Source: an uncultured bacterium (GTDB lineage Bacteria; Actinomycetota; Coriobacteriia; Coriobacteriales; Eggerthellaceae). Taken from it: 6,363 bases of DNA. Below the pieces are notes generated by a model. The model was not told the origin of the DNA. It searched no databases and worked only from the letters and a program-made list of their open reading frames with translations. The stretch covers positions 1 to 6,363 of the forward strand of contig CANSQW010000082.1 of assembly GCA_947649215.1 (NCBI GenBank), in the 5' to 3' direction. Position 1 is the first letter of the stretch; the number at the start of each line of letters is the position of its first letter. Both the position numbers and the translations under genes were made by a program. Shown piece by piece: positions 1 through 5,833 of the stretch.

Positions 1-48
1 CGCGATTCGCCTTAGTCTCGTGGGCTCGGAGATGTGTATAAGAGACAG
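1..48. other. Illumina Nextera adapter and i7 index at contig end (sequencing artefact)
   Basis: This is residual library adapter, not genome. Bases 30-48 are the 19-bp Tn5 mosaic end AGATGTGTATAAGAGACAG, and 15-29 are the Nextera read-2 tail GTCTCGTGGGCTCGG. Bases 7-14 (TCGCCTTA) match the primer-strand form of the N701 i7 index. Bases 1-6 (CGCGAT) resemble the CGAGAT end of the P7 primer with one mismatch. Genomic sequence starts at base 49. Translating across it gives the peptides LLYTSPSPRD (minus strand) and GSEMCIRDR (plus strand), both known adapter artefacts in protein databases. Confidence 0.98.
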
Positions 49-1337
49 ATGGTGGCCGGATCGTCGCGGCCGTCGGGCAGCTTCACCTCCACCGCCACGT
101 TCTCGCGGCAGAACACGTAGGCCAGCTCCAGGCCCCACTCCCGCACGCGCAGCACGCTGTCGAGCGACGCGTGGGCGCGGAAGATGCGCCCCGACTTCGC
201 CTCGATGGGGATCACCTTGCCGCCCTTCTGCACCACGAAGTCGATCTCGCCGTGCTTGGAGCGCTCGTAGTAGAGCGCGTCGAAGCCGTTGGCCGTGAGC
301 ATCTGCGCGAACGCGTTCTCGAGCACCGCGCCCCAGTTCACGTCCAGCTGCCCCTGGAGGATCTTGAACTGCACGCCGTCGGCGAGCTGGGCCGTGAGCA
401 GCCCCGTGTCGCACAAGAACAGCTTGAACATGCTGTGCTTGACGTTGAGCCGCAAGGGCGCCACCAGCTCGGACACGTTGAAGCAGGGCAGCCCCACGCC
501 GGCGTCGGCCAGCCAGATGAAGTCGCTCTCGTAGCGCTCGGTGCGCGCGCTCTTGGCCAGGTCGGACAGGCGGAAGCGCTTGTTCTGCTTGTCGAGCTCG
601 GCGGGGATGGCGTCGAAGATGGCGCGCACGTGGGCCTTGTTGCGGGCGTAGCGCGCGATGTCCATCCGGTAGAGGGCCAGGATGTCCTGCTGGATCTCCA
701 GGGCCCGCGCCACGTCGCGCGTCTCGGCGAAGCGGGCCACCACGGCGGGCATGCCGCCGATGGCCAGGTAGTAGGCGAACAGGCGCATGAGGCGGCCGTG
801 GACGGGCTCGGGCACCACGCACTGGCGCTCGAAGCACTCCCGCGCCAGGTCGAGCACCTCCGGCTGCACGTCGAGCGCCCAGCAGAACTCCTCGAAGGTG
901 AGCGGATAGAGACGCAGCACCGACTCGTAGCCCACAGGCAGCGAGGGCGGCTCGCAGTAGCTCACGCCCAGAAGCGAGCCGGACTCGATGTAGTCGAAGC
1001 GCCCGTCGTCCACGAGGAACTTGATGGCCGTGCGCGCCCGCGGGCAGGCTTGGATCTCGTCGAGAAACACGAGGGTGCGGCCCGGCTCGAGCGGCCGGCC
1101 GGCGAAGGCGGACAGCAGCGGGATGACGGTGGCGGCGTTCAGGCTGCCCTCAAAGATGGCCTTGGCCTCAGGCTGGTCGACGAAGTTGATCTCGACGAGC
1201 GTGTCGTAGTGGGCGCGGGCGAACGCGCGCACGAGGTAGGTCTTGCCCACCTGGCGCGCCCCGTCGATGAGCAGCGCGCGACGGCCGGGCTGGGCCTTCC
1301 AACGCTCGAGGCGCTCGTAGGCGGATCGTCTGAGCAT
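49..1337 (-). CDS. AAA-family ATPase with C-terminal DUF4143-type domain, 3' end lost to adapter
   Basis: P-loop ATPase of the AAA_14/DUF4143 group, common and often multicopy in gut bacteria, with no settled cellular role. Walker A is GARQVGKT at residues 26-33. Walker B is LVFLDEIQ at 89-96 and is followed by a sensor-1-like segment, YIESGSLLG, at 116-124. Near the C-terminus, E364-x-D366 and E379-A-K381 (in GEIDFVV and IPIEAKSG) form a PD-(D/E)XK nuclease-like signature, so nucleic-acid binding or cleavage is possible but inferred. About 429 genomic codons are present. The frame then runs into adapter, so the last residues after DPAT are artificial and the true stop is missing. Family members are usually about 380-480 aa, so little is probably lost. 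The ATG at 1335-1337 has a GGGAG Shine-Dalgarno (plus 1343-1347) five bases upstream. The gene lies 245 bp downstream of the importer permease and has its own AT-rich upstream repeat region, so it is probably a separate transcription unit. Confidence 0.9.
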
Positions 1338-1342
1338 GGCGA

Positions 1343-1347
1343 CTCCC
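1343..1347 (-). promoter_or_regulatory. Ribosome binding site of the AAA ATPase gene
   Basis: On the minus strand a G-rich run contains GGGAG with five bases (TCGCC) before the ATG at 1337. It supports that ATG as the start. Confidence 0.7.
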
Positions 1348-1396
1348 CCTCCCGCTGGCAGCCCCCGTGCGGTTCAGCCCCGGCACAAGGCGCTCC

Positions 1397-1528
1397 TGCG
1401 ACGAAAACAGCAAAGTGATTTGCCTAGTATGCGACGAAATGAGAGAAATGAAAAGCTAATTTTGCGACGAAATAGAGAAAATGAAATCGCATATCTGCGA
1501 CGAAATCATTGAAGTGTCTCTCCCAACC
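1397..1528. repeat. Four direct repeats at exact 33-bp period upstream of the AAA ATPase gene
   Basis: The motif TGCGACGAAAW begins at 1397, 1430, 1463 and 1496, exactly 33 bp apart. Copies 2-4 end in T and copy 1 ends in A. On the minus strand, the sense strand of the downstream gene, the core reads WTTTCGTCGCA. The similarity extends upstream on that strand as a pyrimidine-rich arm of roughly TTTCATTTYTCT. It is best kept in the two middle units and weaker in the outer two. The tract is AT-rich inside very GC-rich DNA and ends about 60 bp before the AAA ATPase start. The spacing of about three helical turns would place bound proteins on nearly the same face of the DNA. An operator or iteron-like binding array is therefore inferred; no known motif was recognised. 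The repeat is too short and too closely spaced for CRISPR. Confidence 0.85.
1426..1454 (-). promoter_or_regulatory. Weak promoter candidate for the AAA ATPase gene
   Basis: On the minus strand TTTTCA (plus 1449-1454, four of six to TTGACA) and CATACT (plus 1426-1431, four of six to TATAAT) are separated by 17 bp. The pair lies inside the repeat array, so a repeat-binding protein would overlap RNA polymerase. AT-rich DNA yields such matches by chance, so this is tentative. Confidence 0.22.
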
Positions 1529-1548
1529 CTACGGGCCGGACCCCCACG

Positions 1549-1566
1549 GGCCGCACCTTTGCGGCC
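1549..1566 (-). terminator. GC-rich hairpin just downstream of the permease gene, no U tract
   Basis: A perfect 7-bp stem (GGCCGCA with TGCGGCC) closes a 4-base loop, beginning 17 bp after the permease stop codon on the transcript. No run of U follows, so it is not a classical intrinsic terminator. It could be a 3' stabilising stem or part of a Rho-dependent end for the importer operon. Confidence 0.4.
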
Positions 1567-1582
1567 GTCGCCCGCCCCTGCG

Positions 1583-3319
1583 TCAGCCCCGGCGCCGCGG
1601 AACCTCGTCGATGCCGAGGCGGGCGGCGTCCAGGCGCAGGATGGCGAACAGCAGCACGCAGCACAGCGCGATGACGAGCGCGCCGTAGGCCATGGACACG
1701 CCGATGTGGTACTCCTGCATGGTGGTGACGATGCTCACGGAGATAGGCCGGTTATGCACGCCGTAGAGCAGCGCCGACATGGTGTACTCGCCCATGGTGC
1801 GCACGAACGCCAGGATGGCGCCGGCCAGCACGCCGGGCACGATGGCCGGCAGCACCACGGACGTGAAGGTGCGCGCAGGGCCAGCGCCCAGGCTGCGCGC
1901 GGCTTCCTCGGCGTTCTCGCGCACGCCGCCGACGGCCACGCGCGCCGAGCTCAGCAGAAGCGGCAGCGCCATCACGGCGTAGGCTATCGGCAGGATCTCG
2001 AAGGTGCCGATGAGCGGCCGCCCGAGCGAGAACACCGACGGCGCGCTGAACACGTTGATGAGGTCGATGGCGATGACGCTGGCCGGCATGCACCACGGCA
2101 GCATGATCAGCCCCTCGAGCAGCGCCGCCGGCAGGCTCCTCCCCTTGCGCGTCGCGTAGGCCACGGGCAGCGTGAGCAGCAGGCCCGCGCCCACGGCCAT
2201 GAGCGCCATGGCAAGCGAGTTCCCCAGCGGGCGGAAGGTGCGCGGGTTGGTGAAGACGGCCTCGTAGTTGCCGAGCGTGAAGCCCGTGGGGAACGCCTCG
2301 GCCATGATGGAGCTGGTGGACATGAGAGACAGGTAGAAGATGACCGCCACCGGCAGCAGCACCACCACGAGCTGCACGGCGACGAACGCGGTGAACAGCC
2401 CGCGCGCCACCCGGCTGCGCCCCACGTCCGGACGCCAGTAGACCGCCCGCGCGCCCGCCGTCGTCCGATAGCGCCGGGCCAACCCCGAGCAGAGCGCCGT
2501 GGCCGCCACGCCGATGGCCAGAAGCACCATCACCTCCACCGAGGCGAGCACCATGTCGTAGTTCGCCTTCGCCATCACGATCTGCGTCGAGAGCACCCGG
2601 TAGGTGCCGCCGATGAGCGCCGGCGCGGAATACGACCCCACCGCCGACACGAACGTCGTCATGGCCGACACGATGACGGCCGGCCGCACCACGGGCAGCA
2701 CCGCGTCGCGCACCACGCGCCCAAGGCCGCCGCCCAGGCTGCGCACCGACTCCACCACGCTCGCGTCCACGTACTGGAGCGCCGTGTACACGTTGAGGTA
2801 GAAGTACACGTACTGGGTGTAGGTGATGACGAAGACGATGCCGCCGAACCCGCCGAACCCGAGCAGCGGCCCCTCGACGCCGAGGAGCGCCCCCAGGGCG
2901 CGCGTGACCATGCCGCTCTCGCCGTAGAGCTGCACGAACGCCACCACGATGACCACACCGGGGATCATGACGGGGCTCATGAGCAGGATCTGGACGAGGC
3001 GGCGGTGGCGCCGGCAGAAGAAGCGCACGTAGACGGCGAGCGCCGTGCCGACGACGCCGCAGGTGAGGGTGGAGGCAGCGCCCACGGCGAGCGTGTTGAG
3101 CACCGCCGTCTGGTTCACGGGATTGGCGAGGAAGTCCCCGTAGACGGAAAGGCCCGCCAGCCCCTGCCCGTCGAGGGACACGCCCGCGGTCTGGAGGGCC
3201 GGCACGAGGATGTAGCCCACGGCCAGGAAGGCCACCAGCGCGAAGTACGCCCCCGCCGCCACGCGCAGCGGGGTCACGCGGAACCGTCGCGGGCGCCGGG
3301 ACGCAGGCGCGGCGCTCAT
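1583..3319 (-). CDS. ABC importer permease, two fused membrane domains (FbpB/ThiP/phosphonate type)
   Basis: A 578-aa integral membrane protein carrying two BPD_transp_1 domains in one chain, as in FbpB- and ThiP-type permeases, so one copy can form the whole channel. The first half begins with a membrane segment at about 22-40, and its EAA-like loop lies near 186-209 (SVVESVRSLGGG...VLP). A basic linker near 281-305 leads to the second half, which starts with a membrane segment at about 308-332. Its canonical EAA loop is near 468-491 (ENAEEAARSLGAG...VLP). These loops contact the ATPase. The N-terminus is short and basic (RRPRRFR), consistent with an inside orientation, and there is no cleavable signal. 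The ATG at 3317-3319 overlaps the ATPase stop as ATGA. A GGAG site (plus 3328-3331) lies eight bases upstream within the ATPase gene, so coupled translation is likely. Last gene of the operon. The substrate cannot be read from this protein. Confidence 0.93.
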   Translation of the reverse strand: MSAAPASRRPRRFRVTPLRVAAGAYFALVAFLAVGYILVPALQTAGVSLDGQGLAGLSVYGDFLANPVNQTAVLNTLAVGAASTLTCGVVGTALAVYVRFFCRRHRRLVQILLMSPVMIPGVVIVVAFVQLYGESGMVTRALGALLGVEGPLLGFGGFGGIVFVITYTQYVYFYLNVYTALQYVDASVVESVRSLGGGLGRVVRDAVLPVVRPAVIVSAMTTFVSAVGSYSAPALIGGTYRVLSTQIVMAKANYDMVLASVEVMVLLAIGVAATALCSGLARRYRTTAGARAVYWRPDVGRSRVARGLFTAFVAVQLVVVLLPVAVIFYLSLMSTSSIMAEAFPTGFTLGNYEAVFTNPRTFRPLGNSLAMALMAVGAGLLLTLPVAYATRKGRSLPAALLEGLIMLPWCMPASVIAIDLINVFSAPSVFSLGRPLIGTFEILPIAYAVMALPLLLSSARVAVGGVRENAEEAARSLGAGPARTFTSVVLPAIVPGVLAGAILAFVRTMGEYTMSALLYGVHNRPISVSIVTTMQEYHIGVSMAYGALVIALCCVLLFAILRLDAARLGIDEVPRRRG

Positions 3320-4302
3320 CGCGCCTGCTCCACGAACACAGCGTCCCCCACCGCGAAGGAGGGGGCCCGCCCGTCGTTGAGCGCAAGCACCGAGAGGGGC
3401 GCGCAGTCTGCCGACGCGGCCCCGTCACAGCCCTCGGGAGCCACCTCGTAGCGGGTGGCGAAGCCCTCGTAGCGGACGGCGGCCACGGAGCCCCGAAGGA
3501 GGGTGCGCGAGGTGCGCTCGGGAGTGAGGCGCAGGGACTCCGGGCGCGCAAGGAGGTCGGCGCCGTCGGAGCCGAGGCCGCGCAGCCGGTTCACCTCGCC
3601 GGTGAAGGATGCCACGAAGGCGTCGGCCGGGTGCTCGTACACCTCGCGCGGGGAGCCCGTCTGCACGATGGCGCCGTCATGCATCACCGACACCGTGTCG
3701 GAGAGCGCGAGCGCCTCCTGCTGGTCGTGGGTGATGAAGAGCGTCGTCACGCCCACCTGGCGCTGGATGCGCCGGATCTCCTCGCGCATGCGCTGGCGCA
3801 GCTCGGCATCGAGGTTGGAGAGCGGCTCGTCAAGCAGGAGCACCCGCGGCTCGGGCGCGAGCGCGCGGGCGAGCGCCACGCGCTGCTGCTGGCCGCCGGA
3901 GAGCTCCATCGCGTTGCGGTCGGCCATGTCGGCAAGGCCCACCAGGTCGAGGTACTCCCCCACCGCCCGCGCCACCTCCGCCTTGGGACGGCGCGCCACC
4001 TTCAGCCCGTAGGCCACGTTCTGCGCGACCGTCATCTGGGGAAACAGCGCATAGTTCTGGAACACCACGCCCATGCGGCGCTTCTCGGGCGGCAGGTCGG
4101 TCACCTCGCGGCCGTCCACGAGGATGCGCCCGGCGTCTGGCCGCAAAAACCCGGCGATCAGCCGCAGCGTGGTGGTCTTGCCGCAGCCCGACGGGCCGAG
4201 CACCGTGTGGAGCTCGCCGTCGGCGATGACGAGGTCGACGCCGCGCAGCACGGGCGTCTCGCCGTACGAGCAGGTGACGGATTCGAGGATGATGGAGGCC
4301 AT
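3316..4302 (-). CDS. ABC importer ATP-binding protein (FbpC/PotA-type) with TOBE-like tail
   Basis: A 328-aa cytoplasmic ATPase driving uptake through the adjacent permease. All catalytic motifs are intact: Walker A GPSGCGKTT at 36-44, Q-loop Q82 (VVFQNYALFP), signature LSGGQQQR at 134-141, Walker B LLLDE at 155-159, D-loop SNLD at 162-165, and switch histidine H192 (FITHDQ). The region after about residue 230 resembles the C-terminal TOBE-type domain of FbpC/PotA/CysA importers, although its sequence is divergent and short. The ATG at 4300-4302 has a GAGGAA site (plus 4308-4313) five bases upstream. A stem-loop at 4320-4345 lies just before that site. The gene follows the binding-protein gene by 94 bp and overlaps the permease start by four bases (ATGA). 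The class covers ferric iron, putrescine, thiamine, sulfate and 2-aminoethylphosphonate importers. The binding protein and fused permease favour the FbpABC-like branch. Confidence 0.95.
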   Translation of the reverse strand: MASIILESVTCSYGETPVLRGVDLVIADGELHTVLGPSGCGKTTTLRLIAGFLRPDAGRILVDGREVTDLPPEKRRMGVVFQNYALFPQMTVAQNVAYGLKVARRPKAEVARAVGEYLDLVGLADMADRNAMELSGGQQQRVALARALAPEPRVLLLDEPLSNLDAELRQRMREEIRRIQRQVGVTTLFITHDQQEALALSDTVSVMHDGAIVQTGSPREVYEHPADAFVASFTGEVNRLRGLGSDGADLLARPESLRLTPERTSRTLLRGSVAAVRYEGFATRYEVAPEGCDGAASADCAPLSVLALNDGRAPSFAVGDAVFVEQAR

Positions 4303-4307
4303 GGCGG

Positions 4308-4313
4308 TTCCTC
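4308..4313 (-). promoter_or_regulatory. Ribosome binding site of the ABC ATPase gene
   Basis: GAGGAA on the minus strand, five bases from the ATG at 4302. It lies only six bases beyond the foot of the 4320-4345 stem-loop, so the folded stem leaves it exposed but close. Confidence 0.7.
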
Positions 4314-4319
4314 ACGATA

Positions 4320-4345
4320 GGGGTCGACGGGACGCCGCCGACCCC
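4320..4345 (-). promoter_or_regulatory. Intercistronic stem-loop between binding-protein and ATPase genes
   Basis: A 7-bp stem (GGGGTCG with CGACCCC), one A-C mismatch, and a further 3 bp close a GACG loop, giving a strong hairpin 52 bases past the binding-protein stop. No U tract follows on the minus strand. Similar hairpins after binding-protein genes in other ABC operons slow 3' decay or cause partial termination, so that binding protein exceeds transporter. That role is inferred here. Confidence 0.55.
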
Positions 4346-4396
4346 TCGGGCACGGGGGCCGGCGGCGAGCTTGCCGAGGCAGCCCTGCCAGGCGGG

Positions 4397-5479
4397 CTAC
4401 TTCGAGGCGACGGTCTTGTCCTGGCTGTAGATGGCGTTCTGCCACTCGTCGAGCCACGCCTTCTGGTTGGCGGCGATGACGCTCCAGTCGGCCGGCAGCG
4501 TCTTCACCTCGGCGCGCATCCACTCGGGCGACTCGGCCAGGGCGGCGTCCAGGGTGGGCATGCGGTTGAAGTCGTTCGCGAGCATGGCCTGGGTGTCCTT
4601 GCTGCCCACGTAGGCGAGGAACGCCTGGGCGGCAGCCGGGTGCGGGGCGTCGTTGATGACGGCCACGCAGTCGGTGACGATGACATCCCCCGAGGTCGCG
4701 TTCACGTACTGCAGCGGCATGCCGTTGGCGTCGCGGTTGTCGATGATGTCATTCATGGTGGAGATGCCCACGGACGCCTCGCCGTTGCCGATGGCCTTGA
4801 ACATCATCGAGCCGGAGTTGTAGTAGTTCTTCACGTTGGCGTTGAGGCCGGTCAGGTAGTCGACGGCAGCCTGGTCGCCGCCCTCCTGGCTGAAGTGGTA
4901 GTACAGGTTGCACACCGCCGAGCGCATCGACGAGGACAGGTAGTCGCGCGCGACGATCTGGCCCTGGAAGCGCGCATCGGTCAGATCGGCCCAGTCAGCC
5001 GGCGCATCGGCCGCATCGAGCTTCTCGGTGTTGTAGAACATCATGACGGGCGTCTTGATGGTGCCGTACCACAGCCCCTCGTCGCTCTTGAACTGGTCGT
5101 TCAGCTCAGCCGCCCAGGCAGGGTCGGACGGGGCGAAGCAGCCCTCGTCGGCTAGCTGCAAATACACCGACACGTCGCCGCCGTACATGATGTCGGCCTG
5201 GGGGTTGGCCTTCTCGCTGCGGACGCGGTCGGCCAGCTCGCCCTTGAGGTTGACGAACTCCACGTTGACGCCGGTCTCGGCGGTGAAGTCCGCGGCCACG
5301 GCCTCGAGCAGCTTCTCGGGATGCGTGGAGTACACCACGACGGTGTCCTCCAGCTCTGCCGCGGCATCAGGGGCAGGGTCGGCCGCCTGCTTGGGGGCGG
5401 CATCGCCGCCGGAGCAGCCGACCAGCGTGAACGCGAGCACGCCGGCGCACAGCGCGGCGGCCATCTTCTTGTTAAGCAC
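4397..5479 (-). CDS. ABC importer substrate-binding lipoprotein (FbpA/2-AEP-binding type)
   Basis: Extracellular solute receptor, probably membrane-anchored. The chosen GTG start (5477-5479) gives 360 aa. A short basic N-terminus and hydrophobic segment end in the lipobox LVGC, with the lipidated cysteine at residue 22. A low-complexity Ala/Pro/Asp linker follows to about 44. The mature fold begins DTVVVYSTHPEKLLEAVAADF, the usual first strand and helix of class-II (periplasmic-binding-like II) receptors. Other family-typical stretches are ADIMYGGD near 95-102, GLWYGTIKTPVMMFYN near 135-150, KAIGNGEASVGIS near 228-240, and a late APHPAAAQAFLAYVGS block. The adjacent Tyr pair that binds iron in FbpA normally follows the GE segment. 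Here that stretch reads ISTMNDIID, without tyrosine, so ferric iron is not supported; an organic or phosphonate ligand is possible. First gene of the importer operon. An ATG at 5485 in the same frame would add two residues. Confidence 0.9.
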   Translation of the reverse strand: MLNKKMAAALCAGVLAFTLVGCSGGDAAPKQAADPAPDAAAELEDTVVVYSTHPEKLLEAVAADFTAETGVNVEFVNLKGELADRVRSEKANPQADIMYGGDVSVYLQLADEGCFAPSDPAWAAELNDQFKSDEGLWYGTIKTPVMMFYNTEKLDAADAPADWADLTDARFQGQIVARDYLSSSMRSAVCNLYYHFSQEGGDQAAVDYLTGLNANVKNYYNSGSMMFKAIGNGEASVGISTMNDIIDNRDANGMPLQYVNATSGDVIVTDCVAVINDAPHPAAAQAFLAYVGSKDTQAMLANDFNRMPTLDAALAESPEWMRAEVKTLPADWSVIAANQKAWLDEWQNAIYSQDKTVASK

Positions 5480-5485
5480 GGGCAT

Positions 5486-5491
5486 CTCCTT
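5486..5491 (-). promoter_or_regulatory. Ribosome binding site that decides the binding-protein start
   Basis: AAGGAG on the minus strand directly abuts an ATG (5483-5485) with no spacer, but lies six bases from the in-frame GTG at 5477-5479. The spacing rule favours GTG initiation (LNKKMAAALCAG after the start). The later ATG at 5462-5464 would be 21 bases away and is less likely. Confidence 0.65.
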
Positions 5492-5658
5492 ATCTCGTAG
5501 CAGCTCGGCGCGCGAGGCGGCTGCCGGGGAAGAGCCCGATGGGGAGCGGTTCGCCGGTCGCCGGCCACACGGGGAGACGCCCCGCAGAGGGGGCTCCGAA
5601 GGCCGAGCAGATGGTCGCGGCATCCCGCAGAAGGGCCGCCTTACCCGGTCGCGGACGC

Positions 5659-5690
5659 AAAAAGCCCGAGACCGCTAAACGAACCGGGCC
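5659..5690 (-). terminator. Intrinsic terminator or attenuator upstream of the importer operon
   Basis: On the minus strand GCCCG (plus 5685-5689) pairs with CGGGC (plus 5664-5668), extendable by a G-U pair, and is followed at once by five U (plus 5659-5663). The stem is short and the loop long (about 16 bases), so strength is moderate. It could end the glycosyltransferase transcript. Because it lies downstream of the 5743-5751 promoter candidate and before the binding-protein gene, it could also act as an attenuator or end a short RNA. Confidence 0.55.
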
Positions 5691-5742
5691 GCTGCAGAGG
5701 CAGGTCAAGCGCAGAAAGATGGCCCGCCGTCGGCCCAGGGCA

Positions 5743-5751
5743 AGTATAGCA
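5743..5751 (-). promoter_or_regulatory. Extended -10 promoter candidate
   Basis: The minus strand reads TGCTATACT: TG, one base, then TATACT (five of six to TATAAT), standing out in GC-rich surroundings. At 17 bp upstream the hexamer is TCTCTT, a poor -35, which an extended -10 can compensate. The predicted start is near 5735-5736, about 75-80 bases before the end of the hairpin-U5 element. Confidence 0.45.
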
Positions 5752-5833
5752 GCCCCCGCTGCGAGAAGAGAGGTTATCGGCAGATGGCGTTGGCGTACCG
5801 TCAGGCAAGCCCCTCCGGCGTCCGCGCGTGCCG

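Larger units (their letters stand above)
5486..5833 (-). other. Intergenic leader region between glycosyltransferase and importer operon
   Basis: No convincing gene is present; the open frames here are arginine/alanine-rich with no recognisable domain. On the minus strand it holds an extended -10 promoter candidate (5743-5751), a hairpin with U5 (5659-5690) and then about 170 bases of structured GC-rich leader before the binding-protein Shine-Dalgarno. Small stems include CGGGG/CCCCG at 5570-5584, a UUCG-loop stem at about 5594-5606 with one bulged A, and CTCG/CGAG at 5504-5516. None matched a riboswitch class I could recognise. Confidence 0.6.

Noticed and set aside
20..298. Plus-strand frame starting MGSEMCIRDR
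   Set aside because: Its first residues are translated adapter sequence, and the rest is Arg/Pro/Ser-rich shadow of the ATPase gene.
171..1418. 415-codon plus-strand open frame opposite the AAA ATPase gene
   Set aside because: Antisense shadow of a gene with intact Walker motifs. Its composition (Val, Leu, Glu, His, Ala, Arg) lacks any recognisable domain.
1397..1510. Plus-strand reading of the repeats as an 11-residue protein repeat beginning Cys-Asp-Glu
   Set aside because: The periodicity is in frame, but a TAA at 1457-1459 breaks the frame. The two middle units align better with single-base shifts, which points to conservation at the DNA level.
1397..1528. CRISPR array
   Set aside because: The conserved core is only 11 bp, the intervening 22-bp segments resemble each other, and no cas gene is present.
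1481..3451. 656-codon plus-strand open frame opposite the permease gene
   Set aside because: It is the antisense shadow of a clear permease. The translation is dominated by His, Arg, Asp, Glu and Gly without a fold-like pattern or domain, as expected from reverse-complementing GC-rich membrane-protein codons.
4073..5155. 360-codon plus-strand frame opposite the ATPase/binding-protein genes
   Set aside because: It spans two well-supported minus-strand genes and their gap and shows no domain; antisense shadow.
5486..5658. Known riboswitch (thiamine, cobalamin or similar) before the importer
   Set aside because: I could not find conserved core elements such as the TPP CTGAGA box; only generic GC-rich hairpins were seen.
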